Shown here: in pieces, positions 52,611 through 62,228 of the stretch
How positions within the stretch are numbered: position 1 is the stretch's first letter
Layout: every line of letters starts with the position of its first letter
Assembly: GCA_963702765.1 (NCBI GenBank)
Contig: CAVPEB010000053.1
Location: forward strand, 96,172-160,171
DNA: 64,000 nt
From: DATMNR01 sp963702765
GTDB taxonomy: Bacteria; Chloroflexota; Ktedonobacteria; Ktedonobacterales; Ktedonobacteraceae
Direction: 5' to 3'
Position numbers and translations under genes: made by a program
The notes under the pieces: model-generated
What the model was told of the DNA's origin: nothing
Seen by the model: only the letters and a program-made list of their open reading frames with translations
The model's database searches: none

Positions 52611-53897
52611 ATGTCGAATGTTTTTGTGCTGGATACCAACAAGCAGCCGCTCAACCCGGTCCATGCTGGGCACGCACGCTTGCTGCTCAAACAAGGCAAA
52701 GCGGCCGTCTACCGGCGCTATCCGTTCAGCATCATTCTGAAGCAAGCGGTGGAGCAGCCTGACCCTCATCCTCTGCAGGTCAAAGTCGATCCGGGGAGCA
52801 ACGTCACAGGGATTGCTCTGGTCAACAATGCCAGCGGCGAAGTAGTATGGGCCGCCGAACTGACGCATCGCGGAGAGCAGATCAAGCAGCGTATGGACAG
52901 ACGCCGCTCCGCGAGGCGGAACAGGAGACAGCGCAAGACCAGATACCGACAGCCCCGTTTTAAAAACCGGCGGAAACGACAAGGGACGCTCCCGCCGTCG
53001 TTGGAGAGTCGGGTCTGCAATGTGGTGACGTGGGTGCGGCGCCTCATGCGAATAACGCCGGTCACAGCGATTAGTCAAGAACTGGTAAGGTTTGATACCC
53101 AAGTGCTAGAGAACCCGGATATCGAAGGCGTGGAATACCAGCGAGGCCAGCTTTCAGGCTACGAAGTGAGAGAGTACGTTCTGCTCAAATGGAACCACCG
53201 ATGTGCGTATTGTGATGCCCACAATGTCCCCCTCGAACTGGATCACGTGCGTCCGCGCAGTAAACACGGCTCCAATCGGGTGAGCAATCTCGTGGTGGCC
53301 TGCACTGCTTGCAATCAGAGCAAGGGCAATCGGGAAGTGGGTGAGTTCCTCAAAGGCGATCCTGCTCGGCTCGCTCGTATTCTCGAGCACCTGAAAGCGC
53401 CGCTGCGGGGTGCAGCGGCGGTCAACGCCACGCGATGGGCGCTAAACGTGCGACTCAAGGCATTTGGCCTACCAGTCGAATGTGGCAGCGGAGGGTTGAC
53501 GAAGTACAACCGCGTGAGACGCGGGCTGCCCAAAACCCATTGGCTCGATGCAGTGTGCGTCGGAAGAAGTACTCCGGAGCGTCTCCATGTCAAAGGCCTA
53601 GTGCCGCTCCTGATCATGGCGACAGGGCATGGGAGCAGGCAAATGTGCAATGTCGATCGGTTCGGGTTCCCGCGCAACAAGCCGAAGGGAGCCAAGCGTG
53701 TGCAGGGATTCCAGACGGGCGATCTGGTGCGTGCAGTGGTCACGAGTGGCACCAAAGCAGGTACCTACGTGGGCAAAGTCGCTGTGCGTACCCGGGGTAT
53801 CTTCAACATCACCACCGCACGCGGGCTGGTCACCGACATTCATCACCGGTTTTGTACCCTCATCATGCGCAGTGACGGCTATACTTATCAGCAATGA
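52611..53897 (+). CDS. iscB: IscB RNA-guided nuclease (RuvC-HNH)
   Basis: 428 aa. PLMP-type N-terminus (V-F-V-L-D-T-N-K-Q-P-L-N-P-V-H-A-G-H-A-R-L-L-L), RuvC-I V-D-P-G-S-N-V-T-G-I-A-L, arginine-rich bridge helix R-R-R-S-A-R-R-N-R-R-Q-R-K, RuvC-II I-S-Q-E-L-V, HNH with C-A-Y-C ... L-E-L-D-H-V-R-P-R-S ... C-T-A-C-N-Q-S-K-G-N, RuvC-III T-H-W-L-D-A-V-C-V-G. All catalytic residues appear intact. Ancestor-type relative of Cas9. AGGA 7 nt upstream of the ATG. No TnpA nearby. Confidence 0.95.
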   Translation: MSNVFVLDTNKQPLNPVHAGHARLLLKQGKAAVYRRYPFSIILKQAVEQPDPHPLQVKVDPGSNVTGIALVNNASGEVVWAAELTHRGEQIKQRMDRRRSARRNRRQRKTRYRQPRFKNRRKRQGTLPPSLESRVCNVVTWVRRLMRITPVTAISQELVRFDTQVLENPDIEGVEYQRGQLSGYEVREYVLLKWNHRCAYCDAHNVPLELDHVRPRSKHGSNRVSNLVVACTACNQSKGNREVGEFLKGDPARLARILEHLKAPLRGAAAVNATRWALNVRLKAFGLPVECGSGGLTKYNRVRRGLPKTHWLDAVCVGRSTPERLHVKGLVPLLIMATGHGSRQMCNVDRFGFPRNKPKGAKRVQGFQTGDLVRAVVTSGTKAGTYVGKVAVRTRGIFNITTARGLVTDIHHRFCTLIMRSDGYTYQQ

Positions 53898-53909
53898 AGG
53901 AGGCGGCTC

Positions 53910-53937
53910 ACTCTCCCTTCCCTGAAGGTTGGAGAGT
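53910..53937 (+). other. right-end hairpin of the IscB element
   Basis: ACTCTCC (53910-53916) pairs with GGAGAGT (53931-53937), with an inner CTTC/GAAG pair, 12 nt after the iscB stop. Typical subterminal palindrome of IS200/IS605-type right ends; the exact element end is probably within the next ~15 nt. Confidence 0.55.
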
Positions 53938-54061
53938 ACCCGCGCTACCTTTATATGAACGAAGAGCCCCTGCATAGCAGGACAATCGCGGACTCATTGG
54001 CAGGCCTCGTACCAACCCCACCTGCCAAGCCAGGGAAGCCGAGGGAGGAGATATTCAACCG

Positions 54062-55147
54062 ATGCATAGCACAAGTGAACACGATCCCACCGAGCAGCCG
54101 CTGATGCGCATCATCACGCTCGGTGAATTTGCCCTCGAGCGGCTCGTTCGTTCTCCCTCGCAGGCCCAGGATGAGCCAGCGCGTTACGAACGCGTGTCAC
54201 GGAGCGAGTGGAGCAATCGTGGACCGGCGATGGCGCTGCTGAAGGTGCTGCTGTGCCGCCCCAACCGCCGGGCGTCCAGGGATGAACTCATCGAGGCCAT
54301 CTGGCTCGACCACGAGGCGATCGATGCCACGCACGCGCTCGACTCGGCGGCATCCCTCCTCCGGAGGCACATCCTACGAACGGGCGAGGCGGGAAGTCTA
54401 CTGCTCACGCTACGCAGCGGCGGTCAAACGATCTTCAAACTGCCCGGACAGCCGCGCCTTTGGGTCGATGCTGATGCCTTTCTCTCGCTGGCGTCGCAGG
54501 CGATGCGGGCGGAGTGCCAGGGGCAGGACCCAATCCCTTTGCTGGAGGAGGCGCATGCCCTCGCCCGTGCTGGGTTCCTCGAGGATGACCTGTACGCTGC
54601 ATGGGCACAGCCGCGGCGTCACACCATCAACGGCGCGCGGCACCGCGTACTCTTTCGGCTGGTGGACCTCTCCCTCACGGGTGAGCGGGTGGGCCTGGCC
54701 GAGGAGTTGCTCTTCGAAGCCTTGGAGGAGGACCCGTTAGACGAAGACGCGCTGTGCCGCCTGATGATCATGCTGGTGGAGCAGGAGAGACGGCAGGAGG
54801 CGCTCAACCTCTATCAGTACACTGAGGACCTACTCCAGGAGGAGCAGGCGGAGCCCGCCGTCTATACCCGCGAGCTCGGCCGGCGCATCAGGCAGGCGCT
54901 GGTCCTGCGAGAGCAAGGAGAGCGTTACACTGCGGTGGGCGTACAGACTCCGACTCTGACAGCGCGGGGTGTACAGTCAGGCCAGAGGAGAGAACACAGG
55001 GATAGTTTTGGCATGAAACGAGCTCGTCTAAGGGTCGTGGCCTTTCCGCGCGGAGACCAAATGGCGTCCTCCTATCAGTACTGTCCAATACGTCCAGGTC
55101 CCGGAATGAGCGTGATAGGGCACAGCAAGCGAAAGAATGGGCAATGA
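54062..55147 (+). CDS. BTAD/SARP-like transcriptional regulator
   Basis: 361 aa. N-terminal winged helix is divergent (M-R-I-I-T-L-G-E-F-A-L-E-R-L ... M-A-L-L-K-V-L-L-C-R-P-N-R-R-A-S-R-D-E-L-I-E-A-I-W), then BTAD helices (L-W-V-D-A-D-A-F-L-S-L ... A-R-A-G-F-L-E-D-D-L-Y-A-A-W ... E-E-R-R-Q-E-A-L-N-L-Y-Q-Y-T-E-D-L-L). The last ~70 residues are disordered. GGAGGAG ~10 nt before ATG. Converges on the decarboxylase cluster and is a candidate regulator of it. Confidence 0.82.
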   Translation: MHSTSEHDPTEQPLMRIITLGEFALERLVRSPSQAQDEPARYERVSRSEWSNRGPAMALLKVLLCRPNRRASRDELIEAIWLDHEAIDATHALDSAASLLRRHILRTGEAGSLLLTLRSGGQTIFKLPGQPRLWVDADAFLSLASQAMRAECQGQDPIPLLEEAHALARAGFLEDDLYAAWAQPRRHTINGARHRVLFRLVDLSLTGERVGLAEELLFEALEEDPLDEDALCRLMIMLVEQERRQEALNLYQYTEDLLQEEQAEPAVYTRELGRRIRQALVLREQGERYTAVGVQTPTLTARGVQSGQRREHRDSFGMKRARLRVVAFPRGDQMASSYQYCPIRPGPGMSVIGHSKRKNGQ

Positions 55148-55296
55148 CTCTTGCCCCAATCGGGGAAGGAAAGGCAGCTCCGATCCTGCTGGCCGTGCCG
55201 AAGTGGAGTGAGATGAAGCATGGATGAGGAATCGCCCCCCTGGTTCGTAAGGAGAGGTTCGTTGCATAACGCGTGCATGAACCTCTCCCAACTTGA

Positions 55297-56814
55297 TCAT
55301 GCCAGACACCGTTCACCGACCTGGCACACTTCCTTGACTATCGCCACCACATCGTCCTCTGTCAACGCGTAGTGAAGGGCACAGGAGCGTAGGACGAAGC
55401 GACCACGTAAGATCGTCCCGTTTACAAACGCTTTCCCACGCACCTGGACCTCCTCCATGATCCTCTTGTTCAAGGCGTCAAGCTGTTTCTCGTCACCTCG
55501 CAGCGAGTGCGGGACGTAGCGAAAACACACGATGGAGAGTTCCACCGGCGCCATCAGCTCCAGTTGAGGGATATCATCGACCAGCGAAGCCATGTACTGC
55601 GCCAGGGTATTGTGCCGAGCCACATGGGCTACCAAGCCGGTGCGACCCGCCTGCTGGATCACCCACAGCAGCTTGAGCGCGTTGAAGCGGCGCGTCTGCT
55701 GGAAGCCGTACTCAGCAAACCAAGGCATCCCGCCAAACCCCTTGTCCGGCTCGGTCCGCAGGTAGGGAGGGACCAGGCTGAACGTCTCTCGCAACAGCTC
55801 TCCATGCCGTACAATGGCGCAACTGCACTCAATGGGCGTCGCCAGCCACTTGTGCGGGTCCAGCGCCACCGAATCGGCCCGCTCGAGGCCGGTGTAGAAA
55901 TGTGAGACGTTGGGGTCGAGGATGCCGAACGCGCCATAAGCCCCATCCACATGCAGCCAGAGACCCTGCTCGGCACAGAAGTCGGCCAACTCATCGAGAG
56001 GATCAACGGCACCAGTATTGACGGTCCCGGCGCTGGCCACCACACAGAACGGTTGTTGTCCCGCATTCCGGTCGGCAGCAACTGTTTCGCGCAAGGCGTG
56101 CAGGTCCATTTTGAACTGCGCATCTGCCGGGATGGTACGAGGTTCACCCAATCCCAGCAAGTGCGACGACTTTCTGAGACAGCTATGTCCCTCTTCCGAA
56201 ATGTAGAGCAGGAGCGGCGGATGATGGCCCTGCAAGCCTTCGGCTCGCATATCCCAGCCACCGGTTGCTGCAGCCCACTGGCGGGCCACCGCCAGGCAGT
56301 AGAGTGAGGCAACGGAGCCACCCCCGACCAGGATACCAGCGCTACCCTCGGCAGGAAAGTCGATCAGTTCCATCAGCCAGCGCACCGCGCAGTGCTCCAC
56401 GTAGATCGCTGCATGATCTCCACCGGCCGCACTCGGATTCATCACCGCGGCGAGAAAGTCTGCCAGCATACCGATGGGTGCGCCTGCCGGGTTCACCCAG
56501 GCGGCGAAGCGCGGATGCTGGTTGCCCATGGCATGGGGCAGGATGTGCTGCTCGAAGAAATCGAACAGCGTTTCGGGTGACCTGCCGTACTCCGGCAGTT
56601 GTTGATAGAGCAATAACTGCCGATCCGAGGGCTGCATGGGACGATAGACCGGCTGATGAGGGATGCCCTCCAGATACTCGGTCGCGATCTCCACCGCCAG
56701 CATACCCAGATGGTAAAACGTCTCAGCATCCATCGCCAGCGGCGACGGGTCGTGGCTGGAAGATGTTTCCACGGGAAGAGCAGTATCTCTGCTCGTTTTA
56801 TCGGTTGTATTCAT
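55297..56814 (-). CDS. PLP-dependent group II decarboxylase (aromatic amino acid type)
   Basis: 505 aa. N-terminal helices, H-P-R-F-A-A-W-V-N-P-A-G, G-I-L-V-G-G-G-S-V-A-S-L, C-V-V-A-S-A-G-T-V-N-T-G-A-V-D-P-L, W-L-H-V-D-G-A-Y-G-A, and the PLP lysine in A-L-D-P-H-K-W-L-A-T-P-I-E-C. Decarboxylates an L-amino acid (aromatic, glutamate- or diaminobutyrate-like) to an amine. ATG 56814 with AAAGGA upstream, rather than the longer frame. Last gene of a four-gene minus-strand cluster with a dehydrogenase, a transporter and a glutamine amidotransferase. Confidence 0.9.
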   Translation of the reverse strand: MNTTDKTSRDTALPVETSSSHDPSPLAMDAETFYHLGMLAVEIATEYLEGIPHQPVYRPMQPSDRQLLLYQQLPEYGRSPETLFDFFEQHILPHAMGNQHPRFAAWVNPAGAPIGMLADFLAAVMNPSAAGGDHAAIYVEHCAVRWLMELIDFPAEGSAGILVGGGSVASLYCLAVARQWAAATGGWDMRAEGLQGHHPPLLLYISEEGHSCLRKSSHLLGLGEPRTIPADAQFKMDLHALRETVAADRNAGQQPFCVVASAGTVNTGAVDPLDELADFCAEQGLWLHVDGAYGAFGILDPNVSHFYTGLERADSVALDPHKWLATPIECSCAIVRHGELLRETFSLVPPYLRTEPDKGFGGMPWFAEYGFQQTRRFNALKLLWVIQQAGRTGLVAHVARHNTLAQYMASLVDDIPQLELMAPVELSIVCFRYVPHSLRGDEKQLDALNKRIMEEVQVRGKAFVNGTILRGRFVLRSCALHYALTEDDVVAIVKEVCQVGERCLA

Positions 56815-56884
56815 AGTTGGTCTGGTCCTTTCATGCGTTCGTTCAAAACACGATCGCTTCTGCGACCGTTCCTGCCCGTTTCGA

Positions 56885-57907
56885 TTATGCAAACCCGGCT
56901 TGTGGGAATGGGAGTGGAGCAACGCCGTACAAGGTGTCGCCACGCAAGGCCGCGATGATATGCCTGGCAACCTCGGTGGCGACTCGCACCTGCGCCTCGA
57001 CGGTGGATGCACCCAGGTGCGGAGTGGCAATCACGCGTCCGTGGGTGAGCAATTGCCGCAACACCGCATCGTCGCCGATGGGTTCCTGGCTGAAGACATC
57101 AAGCGCAGCTCCAGCCAGTCGTCCCTCGTTGAGCGCCCGCAGCAGTGCCTCCTCGTCGATCAGGCTGCCGCGTGCGCAGTTCACCAGGTACGCACCCGGC
57201 TTGAGCAGGTGCAGTTCACGTGCGCCAAGGAGCCTGCGCGTCTTCGGCTCGCCATCCGTTAGTGACGCGTGCAGCGACACGAAATCCGCCCGTTGCAGCA
57301 CTTCTTCCTTACTGTGCAGCGTTACCCCTCCCTGCTGCCCCTGCTTGGAAGAGACGAAGGGATCGCAGGCAATCACACCCATCCCGAATGCCTGTGCCAT
57401 GTGTGCCACCTCCTTGCCGACCCGTCCCAGTCCGATGATGCCGAGCATTTTACCGTGTAGCTCGACACCCAGGAAGCGGCTCTTGTCCCACCTACCCGCT
57501 TTCATGCTGCTGGAGGCCTCGGGAATGTGCCGCGCCAGTGCCAGCAGCAGGGCCATCGTCTGTTCGGCGACGGCAATCGCACTGCCTCTGGGTGCATGCA
57601 CCACCAGCACCCCGTGCCGGATCGCGGCATCGAGGTCGATGTTGTCCAGACCCGACCCGGCGCGCCCGATTAGTTGCAGGTGGGGAGCTGCGGCCAGCAG
57701 TTCGCCAGTGACACGTGTCTGGCTGCGGACAATGAGCGCCGTGTAGCTACCGATCACTGTATGAAGCTGCTCCGGCGTAAGGCCGAGCCGTACCTCAATC
57801 TGCGCCGCCGGCAGCTCAGTGCGTAGCAGCTCAACCCCCGGCTCTGCGATGGGTTCGGTAATCAGGATGCGCGGGACGCCCGCTTCCTTCGCATGTACTG
57901 TTAGCAT
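56885..57907 (-). CDS. D-2-hydroxyacid dehydrogenase, SerA-like without ACT domain
   Basis: 340 aa. I-G-R-A-G-S-G-L-D-N-I-D, Rossmann I-I-G-L-G-R-V-G-K-E-V, catalytic Arg in N-C-A-R-G-S-L-I-D-E, Glu in D-V-F-S-Q-E-P-I, His in T-P-H-L-G-A-S-T. NAD-dependent oxidation or reduction of a D-2-hydroxyacid; phosphoglycerate dehydrogenase-like but lacking the C-terminal serine-sensing ACT domain. GGAGGA 8-9 nt before ATG 57907 fixes the start. 70 nt upstream of the decarboxylase in the cluster. Confidence 0.9.
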   Translation of the reverse strand: MLTVHAKEAGVPRILITEPIAEPGVELLRTELPAAQIEVRLGLTPEQLHTVIGSYTALIVRSQTRVTGELLAAAPHLQLIGRAGSGLDNIDLDAAIRHGVLVVHAPRGSAIAVAEQTMALLLALARHIPEASSSMKAGRWDKSRFLGVELHGKMLGIIGLGRVGKEVAHMAQAFGMGVIACDPFVSSKQGQQGGVTLHSKEEVLQRADFVSLHASLTDGEPKTRRLLGARELHLLKPGAYLVNCARGSLIDEEALLRALNEGRLAGAALDVFSQEPIGDDAVLRQLLTHGRVIATPHLGASTVEAQVRVATEVARHIIAALRGDTLYGVAPLPFPQAGFA

Positions 57908-58040
57908 CGGGAAATTCCTCCTTCCGTCTGTGCTCTCAATGAGAAACCAGAGCCTTGCAGGCCCGGCTGCAAGGCGTTCAGAGCTTCGGGCAGGCACATC
58001 CACTCCATGAAGCCTAGAAGCCCCACAATGAAAGATCGAA

Positions 58041-59516
58041 TCACGTCTCACCTCCCTTCTCCCTGCACTCACCGGGCCGCCATGAAAGCGCTGCTAATCG
58101 TCTGAAGGTGCTTCGCGTCAACTGCAAGCGCAGGGGTTGCTGCAGGGATCTCACGATCGAGATCGGTACCAGCAGCGCCAACCCCAGGAGGAAATACAGT
58201 CCGACGATGACCAGCACGCGGTCGAAACTGCCGCAGACGTCGATCAGCAGGCCGACTACCGGAGAGAAAACAGCAATCAGCACGCCCTCGGCTGTTGCAA
58301 CGAGCCTCATGACACGCTCTTCTTGCGCACAATCATAGGCAACATGCAGCGGATCAGGTAGCTCCTTTCCCTGACCGAGCAGAAGATGTCGTTGCGCAAA
58401 CACCACTGTACCCCGGCTCGGCCTGAGCCGTGGCAGCAGGATGCCCCATGCAGCAGCAGCCAGGGTGTAACTTGCTATACTTGCCGCCAGCCACCACGGA
58501 GCCTGCAGGAACGGTAGGCCAAGGGCCACCAGGCTGCCTCCCATGATAACCAGCATCAGCAATGCCAGGTGCAGCGCACGAATGTGCCAGGGGAGCGGTA
58601 GTAGTCGATCAGGGAAACCTACAGCAGCACGCGAGGCTCTCAACCACCAGCAACCAAGCACGAGTGCGACAATCTGCCCACCGAGCAGCCAACCTAGCTT
58701 GCCCAGTTCATGTGTCTCGAGCATCTCACCTGCAAAGGCCGTCGGCACCGCAGCCCAGACGCCTCCCAGGATCACCGCAGCGCTACTGGCCAGAAGTGTG
58801 AGCAGCAGGTACCCTTTTGACTCCTGTGCACGCCCGACCAGATACGACCAACACCAGTTCCTGGGTAGGGAAGTGGTACGCAAGCTGAGAGGTCTGAGAT
58901 CTGGTCGCCAGTATCTGCCGACCCATGCCTCGACCACGCCCGTTTCTTCAGGTTGAGGAGCACGGCGAGCAAACCGAAAGTCGAATACCAGGAGTGGCAT
59001 CACGCAAGTGAGGCCGAGCAGCCCTGCCCAGGCAGGCAGCACCCACACCACGAAGAGACCTAAAGTCGTCCCCACCAATGCTCGCGCCAGCGTCACCCTT
59101 TCTGTGGCTGGTGACCAGAGCCGGAGCTGGTTGAGCCAGGACGTGCTGATTGCTCCCAGGAGGAAGGCCAATGCTGCCAGAGTACAGAGATTCAGTACCG
59201 TCTGTGGCTGAAACGTCTGTATTATTTGCCCGGAGGTGAATCGAGTGTCTCGCAGCCAGAGCAGGACACAGAGCGCCAGACTTATCCACCAGAGACGAGC
59301 TTCAGCACGTATGTGCTTGACGAATACAGCGCCTAGCACCCAGGCGCTTGCCATACATGCGGGTACAAAAGCCTGCTGGCTCAGCGTCCATGCCTGGGCG
59401 AATAGAAGCATCTGGAAGACCGAGCTTCCTAGTCCAGCGAGCAACCAGCAGGTGGAGAGTACCCTCCTGCCGATGGCCTGATCGATTGCCTTTTCAACGC
59501 GATCTCGTTGATCCAT
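58041..59516 (-). CDS. MFS-like multi-pass membrane transporter
   Basis: 491 aa with about 12 hydrophobic segments, e.g. L-L-A-G-L-G-S-S-V-F-Q-M-L-L-F-A, A-L-C-V-L-L-W-L, G-L-F-V-V-W-V-L-P-A-W-A-G-L-L-G-L. C-terminal helices end V-F-S-P-V-V-G-L-L-I-D-V-C-G-S-F-D-R-V-L-V-I-V-G, the loop pattern of major facilitator proteins. Family assignment is tentative. AAAGGAG 10 nt before ATG 59516. Probably exports or imports the cluster's product or substrate. Confidence 0.7.
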   Translation of the reverse strand: MDQRDRVEKAIDQAIGRRVLSTCWLLAGLGSSVFQMLLFAQAWTLSQQAFVPACMASAWVLGAVFVKHIRAEARLWWISLALCVLLWLRDTRFTSGQIIQTFQPQTVLNLCTLAALAFLLGAISTSWLNQLRLWSPATERVTLARALVGTTLGLFVVWVLPAWAGLLGLTCVMPLLVFDFRFARRAPQPEETGVVEAWVGRYWRPDLRPLSLRTTSLPRNWCWSYLVGRAQESKGYLLLTLLASSAAVILGGVWAAVPTAFAGEMLETHELGKLGWLLGGQIVALVLGCWWLRASRAAVGFPDRLLPLPWHIRALHLALLMLVIMGGSLVALGLPFLQAPWWLAASIASYTLAAAAWGILLPRLRPSRGTVVFAQRHLLLGQGKELPDPLHVAYDCAQEERVMRLVATAEGVLIAVFSPVVGLLIDVCGSFDRVLVIVGLYFLLGLALLVPISIVRSLQQPLRLQLTRSTFRRLAALSWRPGECREKGGET

Positions 59517-59633
59517 GATTGATTTCTCCTTTTGTTCCCCATGCATGGAGCTCGAACGACCCCACACGCATGCTCTAAGATCGTCACAGTGCTGTATGTT
59601 TTCGTTATCGACTGCAAGAGCAGCTACCACTGC

Positions 59634-60734
59634 CTACCGATACCTCCCGACGGAGGTTGGGAGTGCAGATGTCTGCTCGCCGTGGTGCTTTCCAGCCTCC
59701 ACAGACGGTGATGCCGACTTTTGGAGCAGCACGCTGTCCTGTTGATGCAGCCAGCCCTTGATCTCTTCAAGCAAAGGCTCAAACTCCTCACGTGGAATGA
59801 TCGCATATGAACGGCTGGCCTCCACCAGGGCCTTGAAGAGCCCAAGCGACCAGGTGAGATGCGTCATCCACTCGGGATGGAACTGCACCCCGATCCACCA
59901 GCGCGCGGAATCAGTCGCCTCGAACCCCTCGATCACGCTATCAGGAGAAGAGGCAGACACTACCAGATCGAGTGACAGGGTCTCCACCGCTTGGTGGTGC
60001 ATCGACAGTACCTGGTTGATAAAGTGCCGGTCCAGTTCGCCGTTCCCACGCACCGCCAGGGCCAACCTGCTCTCTGGGCGGTGCAGGCGAATGGGATGTG
60101 TGCTCCAGTTCGTGGAGGAGACCCGCCCACGTGCGCGATGACGCACCAGCGGTGGAAGCTCTTTGGGCCATTGTGCTTGTAGGTCCTGGTAGAGCGTGCC
60201 TCCCAGCACCACATTCATAAGCTGCATCCCCCGGCAGATGCCCAGCGTGGGAATACAGAGCAGCCAGGCTAACAGCGTGACATAGTACTCCCACACGTCT
60301 CGCCACACATCCGGGTCCTCGGTTTGCGGATGAGGAGTCCGACCATACAGGCAAGAATACAGGTCACCACCACCGGTCAAGATCAGGCCGTCAAGCTCCC
60401 GGATCACAGGCCAGATCAGGCCGAAGAGTAGTCTAAAGGCACGCTCATCGCTCAGCAAGTGGTATGGATCGCAGCCTTCGATCAAAGGCAGAGCCGGAAT
60501 GAGGGTGGGAAAGCCTCCAGCTTCCAGAATGGCAGCCGTGGTAGGCGCATCACCAGCGTAGACAGGCCAGCCGCCATCCCGGGCATACCCTCTCGGAGCA
60601 AGGATACCGATGCGCGGCCGAGAACGCCGGACCGGGTATTGCTGCTGTTTCTGCACCGCTATCCAAAGTGCGAGTCGATCACTAAGGGACGCATCCACTG
60701 GATTCTGAACGTCTGAATGCTCGAGAAAGTCCAT
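59634..60734 (-). CDS. class I glutamine amidotransferase, gamma-glutamyl-GABA hydrolase-like (C26)
   Basis: 366 aa. R-P-R-I-G-I-L-A-P-R, G-L-I-L-T-G-G-G-D-L, nucleophile Cys in G-I-C-R-G-M-Q-L-M-N-V, G-G-T-L-Y-Q-D-L, and His-Glu in G-V-Q-F-H-P-E-W. This is the peptidase C26/PuuD type that hydrolyses gamma-glutamyl amides. It is longer than PuuD with additional ~35-residue start and C-terminal tail. AGGAG 8 nt before the ATG. First gene of the minus-strand cluster; role in releasing or making a gamma-glutamylated amine is inferred. Confidence 0.85.
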   Translation of the reverse strand: MDFLEHSDVQNPVDASLSDRLALWIAVQKQQQYPVRRSRPRIGILAPRGYARDGGWPVYAGDAPTTAAILEAGGFPTLIPALPLIEGCDPYHLLSDERAFRLLFGLIWPVIRELDGLILTGGGDLYSCLYGRTPHPQTEDPDVWRDVWEYYVTLLAWLLCIPTLGICRGMQLMNVVLGGTLYQDLQAQWPKELPPLVRHRARGRVSSTNWSTHPIRLHRPESRLALAVRGNGELDRHFINQVLSMHHQAVETLSLDLVVSASSPDSVIEGFEATDSARWWIGVQFHPEWMTHLTWSLGLFKALVEASRSYAIIPREEFEPLLEEIKGWLHQQDSVLLQKSASPSVEAGKHHGEQTSALPTSVGRYR

Positions 60735-61457
60735 AACGTCACTCCTGAAACTATAAGCACTAGCGCTACTATGTACACCCGTTTACGGTTGAGGTGCGGT
60801 TGCGACAAGTAACAAAAACTGACCTGGTGAGGCAAACTGAGCATCTAACTTGCGTTTGCTTCTTGTCATCGCTGGTGGTCATAGTGAGTTAGGTATCCTG
60901 ACCGTTCTTTCGCAGAGCGCGCTGATGACTTGCGACGAAAGAGGAGTACCAGGCAGGATTGACACTGGTACTCGACGGATGGACACATACAGATGCGACG
61001 CCGACAGAAGGCAAACAACATCTTCACGCACATCAGGGTCGCCGCACCATCTAAGAACAAATGTACCAGAAATACGTGCCATAAATCCCTGTTTCTTTAC
61101 CGACTTTTTGCGTGACATGTGCCCAGTTTTCACGTCACAATCACCGCTTTCATGTATGAGACTGTGACAACATTTTGTGGTAGTTGCCGACACTATGCTT
61201 CGCGAATGCTGCCTGAGCCTGAAAGATGAGGACAGCCAGGACATCCTCATTCTTCTCTTTTGATGCGAACTTGGAGGGGTTTGGGAATCGATCCCTCTGG
61301 TAGCGGGTACGATAGGGATAGCTTGATGCCGTGAGCGGAAGACTCTCGTTCAGTACAGTGCAGCTCTAGAGCAATTCGAGACTGGGACTGAGGGCGGTAA
61401 ACAGCAGCGGGATAGACCTTTTTCTCATGACAACAAGCGCTCTCTGCCGTTACTTTC
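60735..61457. other. intergenic, no gene seen
   Basis: About 720 bases. Frames exist but none looks coding. A hairpin ATGAGGA/TCCTCAT (61226-61232 and 61244-61250) followed by TCTTCTCTTTT would terminate plus-strand transcription, although no plus-strand gene is seen before it. Should also hold the promoter of the amidotransferase cluster. Confidence 0.4.
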
Positions 61458-61892
61458 TTACTCTAAGCGTTGCAGCACGTATCCCAGGCTTCGTATTGAG
61501 CACGCCCTCAGCCCGAATTGGTGTAGACCATCCATGATAGTGCCAATCGCTCTGCGCACTGGGCGTATTGTCGTTTCTCTTGCCTCTTGGAGCTGTGTGC
61601 GGCCCGCTTCAACTGAGATGGGGTAGAGATGCGCGAGCAAAACTTCATAGGGACAGTAATTGGGATATGCTTGCAGCAGTGGGATCAGGACACACATGCC
61701 GCTCGGCGAAAATTGGTGCTCTGTGACGACGCGTGCTTCGCCATTAGGCTCGTTGTAAAACAAGAGGGCCGTCCGAATCGCCGGATTCAAGACCAGGTTC
61801 TGGTTTACTCGTAACAGTCCAGGAAGAGCAAGGTGGATCGACTCTTCCTCGGACATGCCTCTGTCAGACGGTGCAGCATCATAGTTTGTCAT
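61458..61892 (-). CDS. winged-helix DNA-binding protein
   Basis: About 144 aa. The C-terminal ~90 residues follow the OmpR-type winged helix: F-S-P-S-G-M-C-V-L-I-P-L-L-Q-A-Y-P-N-Y-C-P-Y-E-V-L-L, T-I-R-P-V-R-R-A-I-G-T-I-M-D-G-L, and the terminal R-S-L-G-Y-V-L-Q. The N-terminal ~50 residues include V-L-N-P-A-I-R-T-A-L-L-F strands. No receiver domain. The frame continues upstream to 62069 but that part is poor in coding signal, so I set the start at ATG 61892 (61856 is possible too). Probably a regulator. Confidence 0.55.
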   Translation of the reverse strand: MTNYDAAPSDRGMSEEESIHLALPGLLRVNQNLVLNPAIRTALLFYNEPNGEARVVTEHQFSPSGMCVLIPLLQAYPNYCPYEVLLAHLYPISVEAGRTQLQEARETTIRPVRRAIGTIMDGLHQFGLRACSIRSLGYVLQRLE

Positions 61893-62228
61893 CCCGGGTT
61901 GCGGCGGAATACCTTTCTCCAAATGAAAGGCAAGCGAACGGATGCCGCAGCTCCTTTCTCGCGGAACATCTAGCCATGCATGCCCCGGGCAGGAGAAGAT
62001 AGAAGAACGAGCGTGATGGAAGAAATATACGGCAGCCAGGAGTGATGGGGGTAGGAGGTTTACCATCACTCATAGAAAAGCGCACTCTTCTCGCTTGTCC
62101 AGGCACTACGAACTAGAACATATATTCTAAAATACAAAAACAAGTATACGGAATGACGCAAGGTTTGTCAAATTCGCGTCTTCGCACACGTACAATGTTT
62201 CTAGAGGAGGTTCCTGCAACCCGCACAG

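Noticed and set aside
55659..56321. Frame antisense or out-of-register with the PLP decarboxylase
   Set aside because: Ser/Trp/Arg-rich shadow of the decarboxylase gene.
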